From positions 1 through 12,845 of the forward strand of contig JAHHRP010000043.1 in the NCBI GenBank assembly GCA_020025735.1: a DNA stretch of 12,845 nucleotides, given 5' to 3'. The stretch comes from Evtepia sp. GTDB lineage: Bacteria > Bacillota > Clostridia > Oscillospirales > Oscillospiraceae. A model generated the notes under the pieces. It was not told the origin of the DNA. It saw only the letters and a program-made list of their open reading frames with translations, and made no database searches. Made by a program: the position numbers and the translations under genes. Positions 1 to 5,833 of this stretch are shown in pieces (position 1 is the first letter of the stretch; each line of letters opens with the position of its first letter).

Positions 1-344
1 AAGTTAAGGCCCTGACCGTTCTGGAGCTGTCCGAGCTGGTTCACGCTCTGGAGGACGAGTTCGGCGTTTCTGCTGCTGCTCCTGTTGCTGTTGCTGCCGC
101 TGCTGCTCCCGCTGCTGAGGCCGCTGCTGAAAAGACCGAGTTCGACGTCGTTCTGGCCAGCTTCGGCGACGAGAAGATCAAGGTCATCAAGGCTGTCCGT
201 GAGATCACCGGCCTGGGCCTGGCTGACGCTAAGGCTGTCGTCGAGGCTGCTCCTAAGGCCATCAAGGAAGGCGTTTCCAAGGATGAGGCTGAGGAGCTGA
301 AGAAGACCCTGGAAGAGGCTGGCGCAAAGGTCGAGCTGAAGTAA
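1..344 (+). CDS. rplL: 50S ribosomal protein L7/L12, 3' part
   Basis: Forms the stalk of the large ribosomal subunit, which recruits and activates the translational GTPases. The reading frame is open from the left edge (first full codon at 3) to TAA at 342-344, giving about 113 residues; only a few N-terminal residues should be missing, since the family is usually 120-125 residues. Visible parts in order are the end of the N-terminal dimerisation helices (LTVLELSELVHALEDEFGV), an Ala/Pro-rich flexible hinge, and the globular C-terminal domain with the family motif KIKVIKAVREITGLGLADAK and the ending GAKVELK. It is very probably the last gene of an rplJ-rplL unit, because a strong terminator follows directly. 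rpoB, a frequent downstream neighbour, does not follow; a convergent radical SAM gene does. Identity is certain from the sequence itself. Confidence 0.97.
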   Translation, partial: VKALTVLELSELVHALEDEFGVSAAAPVAVAAAAAPAAEAAAEKTEFDVVLASFGDEKIKVIKAVREITGLGLADAKAVVEAAPKAIKEGVSKDEAEELKKTLEEAGAKVELK

Positions 345-364
345 TTCTTCCACAACAAAGCTGC

Positions 365-398
365 AAAAACCCTGTCCCCCTTGGGACAGGGTTTTTTT
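365..398 (+). terminator. Bidirectional rho-independent terminator
   Basis: A perfect 9-bp stem, CCCTGTCCC (370-378) with GGGACAGGG (383-391) and loop CCTT, is followed by seven T residues on the plus strand (392-398). Five A residues (365-369) precede it, so the minus strand also has a hairpin followed by T5. It lies between the stops of two convergent genes, rplL (344) and the radical SAM gene (413), and can serve both. Confidence 0.93.
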
Positions 399-412
399 CT
401 TCTCTTCTCACC

Positions 413-1537
413 TTAAATCGGAATGGCCCGGATCATCAGTCGGTCACAAACTGCATCTATGTTGCTCTCATCAATCCTGCTCTGCTCCATAACCTGCTTC
501 ACCTTGTCCACTAAAACAGAATTTTCCAGGTCTCGCAGATTGCCCATCACGCCCAGCCGACGACCCAGCCGGAATATGTTCTGCTGGTGCGGCGGCATGG
601 CCAGAAACCGATCAATGAGCGCCAACATCTTCTCCTTGTCCTGGGGCAGACGGCCCTTTAGCTCCAGAAGAATATTCAGAATGTGGTCACTATCCACCCA
701 GCTGTCAATGCCATGGAGATTTTCCAGGAAAAGGCGGATCTCCTGAATGGTCTCGATGTCGTTGGGCCGGGTGAGCAGCCCTTTTTCATAGTCCTCATAC
801 ATCTCTAAATTCTCTGCCAGCGCCATGGAGCGGATACGAATGAAATCAGGGTTGACCTGGTTCATCACGTCGGCAGTGTCCAATGCACTTTGCCGGGCGT
901 ACTCCCGCCCCCCCATATTCGGCATATAAAACTCGTTGATCTCAATGCCAGCTGCTTTGGCCTTGATGCCCGCTGTGATCTGGGCCTGCTTGGTGGTCCC
1001 CTTCCGCATGAGCTTCAAAATGGCATCGTTGCCAGTCTCCAGACCAATGTGGAAGCGATTGAGCTTGAGCGCTGCGTATCGTTTGAGCCGCTCAGGGCTG
1101 AGACGGTTGATCGTATCTGAGCGGGCATAGGTGGTGATGCGCTGGATCTGGGGAAAGGCCGCGTTGAGATACTCCAGCACCTCTGTCAACTCATCGGGAT
1201 TCATCAATAAACTATTGCCGTCCTGGAAAAACACCGAACGCATCCCACTTTGAACCCAGTGATATGCCATGGAACAAGCTTCGTAATCCCCCTCACTCTT
1301 GGGCTGACGGGGCGCTTCTTTTCCCTGAATGACTGCCACCCAATCGCGAATCAAATCAATGTCCTTCTTGACATCCTCTGCGCGGCGGATGCTGAACGGA
1401 ACATCCCGATAAAACCCACAGAAGCGGCACTTATTCCAGCCGCAGCCACGGTTGATCCGCAACAGGAGACTATACGCCTCGCTGGGTGGCCGGATGGGTC
1501 CAAGTTCAAACCCATTGTAAGGTTGGATCTTCTGCAA
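413..1537 (-). CDS. Radical SAM protein (Elp3/MiaB/NifB-like core), TTG start
   Basis: A probable S-adenosylmethionine radical enzyme of unknown substrate, cytoplasmic. Counting from a TTG start at 1537 the protein is 374 residues. The cluster-binding cysteines are C32, C37 and C40 in RGCGWNKCRFCGF. The spacing is CX4CX2C, not the textbook CX3CX2C, but it resembles the GCPWNxCxFC form found in the YgiQ/Fe-S-oxidoreductase group. Further on, FHIGLETGNDAILKLMRKG is a typical radical SAM barrel motif. No B12-binding, TRAM or SPASM domain is visible. The frame stays open upstream to 1729, and an ATG lies at 1573, but I chose TTG 1537: it has a perfect GGAGGA ribosome site 7 nt upstream, and the ATG at 1573 overlaps the -10 box of the likely promoter. 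It is transcribed divergently from the CofE-like gene and converges on rplL. Function beyond the superfamily is not recognisable. Confidence 0.88.
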   Translation of the reverse strand: MQKIQPYNGFELGPIRPPSEAYSLLLRINRGCGWNKCRFCGFYRDVPFSIRRAEDVKKDIDLIRDWVAVIQGKEAPRQPKSEGDYEACSMAYHWVQSGMRSVFFQDGNSLLMNPDELTEVLEYLNAAFPQIQRITTYARSDTINRLSPERLKRYAALKLNRFHIGLETGNDAILKLMRKGTTKQAQITAGIKAKAAGIEINEFYMPNMGGREYARQSALDTADVMNQVNPDFIRIRSMALAENLEMYEDYEKGLLTRPNDIETIQEIRLFLENLHGIDSWVDSDHILNILLELKGRLPQDKEKMLALIDRFLAMPPHQQNIFRLGRRLGVMGNLRDLENSVLVDKVKQVMEQSRIDESNIDAVCDRLMIRAIPI

Positions 1538-1544
1538 TGCAGGG

Positions 1545-1550
1545 TCCTCC
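1545..1550 (-). promoter_or_regulatory. Ribosome binding site fixing the TTG start of the radical SAM gene
   Basis: On the minus strand GGAGGA (1550 to 1545) is followed by a 7-nt spacer and TTG at 1537-1535. No comparable site precedes the in-frame ATG at 1573 or the more distal starts. This decides the start and shortens the longest possible product by 64 residues. Confidence 0.8.
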
Positions 1551-1571
1551 TTTTCTCCCTTTTTTGACGCC

Positions 1572-1600
1572 ATTATACCGTATCCCACCGCCTGCCGCAA
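1572..1600 (-). promoter_or_regulatory. Promoter of the radical SAM gene
   Basis: On the minus strand, -35 TTGCGG (1600-1595), a 17-nt spacer and -10 TATAAT (1577-1572) are seen. Transcription would start near 1565, giving a leader of about 28 nt that contains the GGAGGA site and leads to the TTG start. The last two bases of the -10 form the start of the in-frame ATG at 1573, which therefore should not be in the mRNA. Confidence 0.7.
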
Positions 1601-1673
1601 GACTTTCCTTCTCAGTTTCTGCGCAGCAAAAGAGACAAAAAAACACAAAATGCCCAATACACGCAAAAACTTC

Positions 1674-1702
1674 TTGCCATTCTTCCCAAAAGCCTGTATA
1701 AT
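1674..1702 (+). promoter_or_regulatory. Promoter of the CofE-like gene
   Basis: TTGCCA (1674-1679), a 17-nt spacer and a perfect TATAAT (1697-1702) are seen on the plus strand. The expected transcription start near 1709 gives a leader of about 60 nt before the ATG at 1770. Within that leader GAGTC (1723-1727) and GACTC (1733-1737) form a short inverted repeat followed by T5, which could be a weak attenuator or operator. Confidence 0.75.
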
Positions 1703-1769
1703 AATTGCGGTATTTTTGCTAAGAGTCAAATCGACTCGTTTTTATCTTTTCAATAGGGAGGACATGACC

Positions 1770-2945
1770 ATGGCAGGTGTTATTTCCAGAGGTATCCAGG
1801 GCCCCATCATCCGGGAAGGAGACGATATTGTAGATCTCGTGGTCCAGAGCGTTTACGCATCCGAGAAAGCAGATCACTATTCCCTCCAGGACCGAGACAT
1901 AATTGCCGTGACCGAATCCGTCGTGGCCCGCGCCCAGGGCAACTATGTCACCGTAGACCAAGTCGCCCAGGATATCCGCAATAAATTCCCCCAAAAAAAG
2001 CTGGGGTTGGTCTTCCCCATCCTCAGCCGCAACCGGTTCTCCATGTGCCTGAAAGGGATCGCCCGTGCCATGGATGAAGTGGTCATCCTCTTCAGCTACC
2101 CCAACGACGAGGTGGGCAACCCCCTCATGGAGCGGCACGCCTACCTGAAAAATCGGTACAGCGGCGTATATGACTTTGAAGAACCCGATTTCCTCAAAAC
2201 CTTCGGCTCCCCCGTCCACCCCTTCACCGGCGTCAACTATCTGGACTTCTATCGTCAGGTCATTGAGGAAGAAGGCGCCAAAGCTACCTTCCTCTTCTCC
2301 AACGACTGCCGCTACATCGCCAGCTTCTGCGAGCAGATCCTTTGCTGCGACATCCACACCCGCAACGAAACCCGTGATGTCCTCCAGGCCATGGGCAAAA
2401 CCGTCCTCACCCTGGCTGACATCATGTCCTCCCCAGTGGATGGCAGCGGCTACCACGAAAAATATGGGATGCTTGGCTCCAACAAGGCGACCGAGGAAAA
2501 ACTAAAACTCTTCCCCAGAGACTGCCAGCCCGTCGTGGACGGCATCCAGGCCCGCATTAAAAAAGAACGGGGTCTGCATGTGGAGGCCATGGTCTACGGC
2601 GACGGTGCCTTCAAGGACCCGGTGGGTGGCATCTGGGAACTGGCTGATCCCGTAGTCTCCCCCGCCTACACCGCCGGCCTCGCCGGGAAACCCAACGAAC
2701 TGAAATTGAAGTTCTTGGCCGACAACGACTTTGCCAACCTATCTGGCGAAGCACTCCAGGAAGCCATCCGCAAAGAGATTCGTGCCAAAGGTGCTGATCT
2801 GGTGGGTGACATGAGTTCTGAGGGGACAACCCCCCGGCAGTACACTGACCTGCTCGGTTCCCTGTGTGACTTGACCTCCGGTTCTGGTGATAAGGGCACT
2901 CCTTTCATCGTCATCCAGAACTATTTTACCAATTACGCAGAGTAA
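1770..2945 (+). CDS. CofE-like F420-0:glutamate ligase family protein
   Basis: Encodes 391 residues from ATG 1770. The start is chosen because GGGAGG (1756-1761) lies 8 nt upstream; the ATG at 1764 would be only 2 nt from it. The N-terminal part resembles the CofE fold: a leader MAGVISRGIQGPIIREGDDIVDLVVQSV and then LQDRDIIAVTESVVARAQGNYV, matching the family pattern of a glycine-rich loop, a GDD motif and an 'is on, keeps using kinase-like glutamate chemistry' core. True CofE enzymes add glutamate to the deazaflavin cofactor F420-0 using GTP. The protein is longer than archaeal CofE (about 250 residues), and the C-terminal half (GDGAFKDPVGGIWELADP and onward) does not show the CofE metal-site residues that I would expect. 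No other F420 gene is present here, and many Clostridia with such proteins are not known F420 makers, so the substrate is open. Own promoter upstream and terminator downstream: monocistronic. Confidence 0.7.
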   Translation: MAGVISRGIQGPIIREGDDIVDLVVQSVYASEKADHYSLQDRDIIAVTESVVARAQGNYVTVDQVAQDIRNKFPQKKLGLVFPILSRNRFSMCLKGIARAMDEVVILFSYPNDEVGNPLMERHAYLKNRYSGVYDFEEPDFLKTFGSPVHPFTGVNYLDFYRQVIEEEGAKATFLFSNDCRYIASFCEQILCCDIHTRNETRDVLQAMGKTVLTLADIMSSPVDGSGYHEKYGMLGSNKATEEKLKLFPRDCQPVVDGIQARIKKERGLHVEAMVYGDGAFKDPVGGIWELADPVVSPAYTAGLAGKPNELKLKFLADNDFANLSGEALQEAIRKEIRAKGADLVGDMSSEGTTPRQYTDLLGSLCDLTSGSGDKGTPFIVIQNYFTNYAE

Positions 2946-2959
2946 CATACCTCCATTTT

Positions 2960-2995
2960 CGCCCAGGACAGTTCACACTGCCCTGGGCGTTTTTT
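2960..2995 (+). terminator. Rho-independent terminator after the CofE-like gene
   Basis: The stem is CGCCCAGG (2960-2967) with CCTGGGCG (2982-2989), extended inward by CAGT (2969-2972) and ACTG (2977-2980) across one A/C mismatch, with loop TCAC. Six T residues follow at 2990-2995. It starts 15 nt after the stop codon. Confidence 0.93.
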
Positions 2996-3028
2996 CCACT
3001 CCCTGACCCAGCCGCAACGACCAGTTGC

Positions 3029-3057
3029 TTGTCTCCCCAGCAATTCTGAAGTATACT
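3029..3057 (+). promoter_or_regulatory. Promoter of the XRE/zinc-ribbon gene
   Basis: TTGTCT (3029-3034), a 17-nt spacer and TATACT (3052-3057) precede the gene, with about 29 nt from the -10 to the ATG at 3087. It lies directly after the preceding terminator, so the gene is an independent unit. Confidence 0.6.
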
Positions 3058-3086
3058 GCTGTCAAACAATCAATGAGGTGAAAATT

Positions 3087-3566
3087 ATGGAAACAAAGGA
3101 AATCCTTTGCCAACTCCGAAAGGAAAAAGGTCTATCACAGGAAGAACTCGCCAAGCAACTATTTGTGACCAGGCAGGCAGTCTCCCGCTGGGAAACCGGA
3201 GAAACCATCCCCAACAGTGAGACTCTGAAACAACTGTCGCGTTACTTTCAGGTTTCCATCAACACATTGCTGGGCAGTCCTCAAAAACTGATCTGTCAAT
3301 GCTGTGGAATGCCCTTGGATGATTCTTCCTTCAGCAGAGAAACCGATGGTTCCTTCAACGAGGAATACTGCAAATGGTGCTATGATGGCACTGCCTTCCT
3401 CTACCACTCCATGGAAGAACTGATAGACTTTCTCGTAGCCCACATGCCACTCGGTGACTGGACAAAAGAAGAAGCCCGTAGTTTTTTTGAAAAACAACTC
3501 CCTACCCTGAACCATTGGCGCGATCAAAAGAACACCGCCCCATCAAAGGCCGAACAGGTCCAGTAA
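3087..3566 (+). CDS. XRE-family regulator with C-terminal zinc ribbon
   Basis: A probable DNA-binding transcriptional regulator of 159 residues; its target is unknown. Residues about 5-60 are a helix-turn-helix of the Cro/CI (XRE) type: LRKEKGLSQEELAKQLFVTRQAVSRWETGETIPNSETLKQLSRYFQVSINTLL. From about residue 70 a second domain resembles the 'putative zinc ribbon' family (PF12674 type): CQCCGMPLDD near its start and EYCKWCYDG about 30 residues later supply the likely zinc cysteines, followed by an acidic helix (EELIDFLVAHMP). The start is ATG 3087, because GAGGTG (3075-3080) lies 6 nt upstream; the in-frame GTG at 3078 is part of that ribosome site. The gene has its own promoter and converges on the deacetylase gene. 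In other Firmicutes this domain pair occurs in stand-alone regulators; no cognate target gene is obvious nearby. Confidence 0.88.
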   Translation: METKEILCQLRKEKGLSQEELAKQLFVTRQAVSRWETGETIPNSETLKQLSRYFQVSINTLLGSPQKLICQCCGMPLDDSSFSRETDGSFNEEYCKWCYDGTAFLYHSMEELIDFLVAHMPLGDWTKEEARSFFEKQLPTLNHWRDQKNTAPSKAEQVQ

Positions 3567-3591
3567 AGTAAAAACAGTTCCTGAAAAAACA

Positions 3592-3625
3592 CCCCCTAAT
3601 GTAGGAAAAGCACTACATCAGGGGG
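3592..3625 (-). terminator. Terminator for the minus-strand deacetylase gene
   Basis: The hairpin arms are CCCCCT (3592-3597) with AGGGGG (3620-3625), and ATGTAG (3599-3604) with CTACAT (3613-3618), with one A/C mismatch between them and an 8-nt loop. On the minus strand it is followed by a T6 run (complement of 3584-3589). On the plus strand no T run follows, so it acts best for minus-strand transcription. It lies about 165 nt past the deacetylase stop and 25 nt after the XRE gene stop. Confidence 0.75.
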
Positions 3626-3632
3626 CATTACT

Positions 3633-3992
3633 ATGTCAAAAACAAACGATGATACGCATGGGAAGAAATCTCTTCCAGAGATACCTGCCATGAAAGCGGT
3701 GGAGAAACCACAGCAAGATCTGTCGGGATGCTCATTGCCCAAAGTTATCCCACAGGAAAGCCTAGGCAAAAGAATTTTGACGTGTCCCGATCAGTCGTGG
3801 TCAGACTCCTCTGGCTGGCCCTGGTCGGGAAACGGATACTCACTCAACCGCTGGAGAATCACCGCACCCATGGCTCGCGTGGTGGTGTCTTTGGGCCGGA
3901 ATGCCCCCTCTTTTCCCTTGAGCAAGCCCAAGGCCGAGCAGGCAGACACGTCCTCTTTCGCCCAGTCGGCAATGGCAGCGTTGTCCTGGTAA
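3633..3992 (+). other. Doubtful small ORF, 119 codons
   Basis: ATG 3633 has a possible ribosome site AGGGGG 7 nt upstream, but that G run is the arm of the neighbouring terminator hairpin. About the first 50 residues (MSKTNDDTHGKKSLPEIPAMK and on) lie in otherwise empty sequence and look protein-like in composition. The rest runs antisense through the 3' end of the deacetylase gene and reads as shadow sequence. I do not recognise it. It could be a short real gene whose end has been lost, or chance. The spacer 3567-3790 holds nothing else except the terminator. Confidence 0.2.
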
Positions 3993-5116
3993 CTGGACAA
4001 ATCGAACACTCCAGGCTCAGCACCCTTCAGCCGGGCATACCGCGCCAACGCCACTGCCATCTGTTGACGGGTCAAGGGACTGTTCACCTGGAATCGGCCA
4101 TCTGCGACTCCTGTCATGATCCCTGTCTCTTTGGCCCAGGCAGCATACGGGGCCGCATAATGGTTAGAAGGAATATCCGCAAAGCCCGACGGCGTTTCCC
4201 CAGCTTCTACCCCAGCCAGTCGTCCCAAGATCGTGACAAACATCCCCCGACTCAGGGGGAAATTGGGCGTAAACTCCCCATACTGATTGCCCGACATGAG
4301 TCCCTTTTCCTTTACAAATGCAATGGAAGGATAGGCCCAATGGGTGTTCAACTTGCTCTCATCAAAGTACAACTCACGGGAACAACGGTTGACCCCGGTG
4401 TTTTTGGCAGCGTAGTAAAGTTGACCTGCCTTTGGCGCAATTCCTCGCCGCCAGAAAAGTTCCTCCACCGTGACCAGCTCAAAGCCCTGGTCTTGGAGAC
4501 GATCCAGCAGACGGCCCAACCCACGCGCTGTACTCTTATGAGTCTCGTGCATGATGACAATGTCCCCATCCTGAAGGTTGGAGCCAACATAGTTCACCAA
4601 ACGATCTGAATTCTGATATTTCCAGTCTCCTGAGTCCACGGTACACCAAATCACCGGCACTCCAGCCTGGGACAGCACTCGGTTGTTCCAACTTCCATAG
4701 GGAGGACGGAGGTAAAAGCCTGTCCCGCCCGTACCTTTCAGACCAGTAACCTCAGTGATCGCCTGCGCTGTGCCAACAATCTCCCGGCGAATCGTATCAT
4801 TGGAACTTTTGGCAAGTTCGGGATGGTTGTAGGTATGATTCCCCACCTGATGCCCTTCTGCTACCATGCGTTGAATCTGGGTTGCGTAGGTTCGTACTTT
4901 ATACCCATTGACAAAAAATGTCGCTTTGGCATTGTGTTCCCGAAGGGTATCTAAAATCATATCAGAGTAGGCGCCTGGTCCATCGTCAAAAGTCAGCGCA
5001 GCCAATTTTTGGCCAGGTCTATCGTAGGAAGATGCGGCGAAAGCGCCTGGAACCAGACTCACACAGAGCACCAGGGTGAGCAAAACAGCCGCAACGCGTT
5101 TTTTCCAAGTTTTCAT
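3791..5116 (-). CDS. Secreted polysaccharide deacetylase with three SLH repeats
   Basis: A 441-residue exported NodB-type deacetylase that probably removes acetyl groups from peptidoglycan or another cell-wall glycan. Residues 1-27 are a signal peptide (KKR, hydrophobic core, AFA before the cut). The NodB domain covers about 38-225: TFDDGP with the metal Asp pair D44/D45, HTYNH with H94 and H98, RPPYG at 137-141, DSGDW at 161-165 and the final His motif IVIMHETH with H190. Three SLH-like repeats follow at about 256-302, 312-364 and 375-427, each with the pattern of aromatic/FADI start, central G(L/I)(M/L)xG and a TR..A end; they would bind wall polymers and hold the enzyme on the surface. The start ATG 5116 has AAGGGGG upstream. 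The substrate (N-acetylglucosamine, muramic delta-lactam precursor or other) cannot be told. Own promoter and terminator; convergent with the XRE gene, divergent from the MarR operon. Confidence 0.93.
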   Translation of the reverse strand: MKTWKKRVAAVLLTLVLCVSLVPGAFAASSYDRPGQKLAALTFDDGPGAYSDMILDTLREHNAKATFFVNGYKVRTYATQIQRMVAEGHQVGNHTYNHPELAKSSNDTIRREIVGTAQAITEVTGLKGTGGTGFYLRPPYGSWNNRVLSQAGVPVIWCTVDSGDWKYQNSDRLVNYVGSNLQDGDIVIMHETHKSTARGLGRLLDRLQDQGFELVTVEELFWRRGIAPKAGQLYYAAKNTGVNRCSRELYFDESKLNTHWAYPSIAFVKEKGLMSGNQYGEFTPNFPLSRGMFVTILGRLAGVEAGETPSGFADIPSNHYAAPYAAWAKETGIMTGVADGRFQVNSPLTRQQMAVALARYARLKGAEPGVFDLSSYQDNAAIADWAKEDVSACSALGLLKGKEGAFRPKDTTTRAMGAVILQRLSEYPFPDQGQPEESDHD

Positions 5117-5180
5117 GGGACAATTCCCCCTTTTCTCACAAGTAGTATGTGGGACAAACGCCTGTCTTATTTTATCAAAA

Positions 5181-5209
5181 AGTTTACCCTATCTGCCGAA
5201 AAATGTCAA
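5181..5209 (-). promoter_or_regulatory. Promoter of the deacetylase gene
   Basis: On the minus strand a perfect -35 TTGACA (5209-5204), a 17-nt spacer and TAAACT as -10 (5186-5181) are seen. Transcription would start near 5174, giving a leader of about 58 nt. It stands back to back with the MarR operon promoter, with 46 nt between the two -35 boxes. Confidence 0.7.
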
Positions 5210-5255
5210 TGAAACTCGAACCATGAATTTTTTCTTTTCTGGGTAGGATTTTATC

Positions 5256-5284
5256 TTGACAAGTAGTTCCGCCGCTCCTATAAT
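5256..5284 (+). promoter_or_regulatory. Consensus promoter of the marR-ABC operon
   Basis: TTGACA (5256-5261), a 17-nt spacer and TATAAT (5279-5284) match the housekeeping sigma consensus at every position. So strong a promoter in front of a regulator implies that it is normally held by a repressor. Expected start of transcription is near 5291, inside the neighbouring palindrome. Confidence 0.88.
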
Positions 5285-5292
5285 GTACGTTA

Positions 5293-5305
5293 CCAAACTG
5301 TTTGG
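5293..5305. promoter_or_regulatory. Probable MarR operator at the transcription start
   Basis: CCAAAC (5293-5298), a single T, and GTTTGG (5300-5305) form a perfect 6-bp palindrome just after the -10 box, covering the expected +1. MarR dimers commonly bind such palindromes over their own promoter, so autorepression is the natural inference. Binding itself is not shown by sequence. Confidence 0.6.
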
Positions 5306-5332
5306 ACACGAACTTTTAGGAGGGATTCCCTT

Positions 5333-5833
5333 ATGCTGCACATGGAATCGCCCGCGTCCTATCTCGGCCCCCGGATCAAGTTCCTCTCCCTGGCCTTTGC
5401 CAGAAAGTTTTTCGAGATCGCCCGGGCGGACGGGATTGACGAAGTCACCATCATGCATGGTCAAATCCTCGGCTACCTTTATCACTGTCCACACAAGGAC
5501 ATCTATCAAAAAGATTTGGAAGAAACCTTTCACATCTCTCGCTCCTCCGTTGCTGGGATCGTCAAGCTCATGGAACAGAAAGGCTATATCCTCCGCCAGA
5601 GCGTTCCAGGCGATGCCAGACTCAAAAAACTCTCCCTCACAGAACCAGGGACCCAAGCCTGCAAAGAGGCCATGGCCGCCTTTCGCCAGGTAGAAGCCCT
5701 GGCCGCACAGAACCTGAACCCAGAACAATTAAGTACTTTCTTCTCTCTGTGCGACATCATCCAGAACAATCTCAAATCCAATCAGGAGTGCGCCCATGCT
5801 AAAAACCATTCTCTCACAAATCAAGGAGTTTAA
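5333..5833 (+). CDS. MarR-family transcriptional regulator
   Basis: A 166-residue winged-helix regulator, first gene of the exporter operon. The recognition region is IYQKDLEETFHISRSSVAGIVKLMEQKGYILRQ (about 63-95), followed by the wing motif GDARLKKLSLTEPG, all typical of MarR proteins, with dimerisation helices at both ends. Start ATG 5333 has AGGAGG 9 nt upstream. The gene overlaps the next one by 38 nt, so the two are translationally linked. By family knowledge it should repress its own promoter and release it when a toxic small molecule binds, which would induce the ABC exporter behind it. The ligand is unknown. The C-terminal tail after about residue 150 (QECAHAKNHSLTNQGV) lies in the overlap and is probably unstructured. 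Confidence 0.92.
   Translation: MLHMESPASYLGPRIKFLSLAFARKFFEIARADGIDEVTIMHGQILGYLYHCPHKDIYQKDLEETFHISRSSVAGIVKLMEQKGYILRQSVPGDARLKKLSLTEPGTQACKEAMAAFRQVEALAAQNLNPEQLSTFFSLCDIIQNNLKSNQECAHAKNHSLTNQGV

Noticed and set aside
1573..1729. N-terminal extension of the radical SAM protein, with a hydrophobic stretch that could look like a membrane anchor
   Set aside because: It lies upstream of the promoter and ribosome site and has no translation signal.
1719..2456. Minus-strand open frame of 245 codons opposite the CofE-like gene
   Set aside because: Shadow of the real gene; its composition (Gly, Val, Asp, His rich) is typical of antisense reading.
3728..4609. Plus-strand open frame of 293 codons
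   Set aside because: It lies opposite the deacetylase, whose NodB and SLH motifs are unmistakable; no ribosome site and no recognisable domain.
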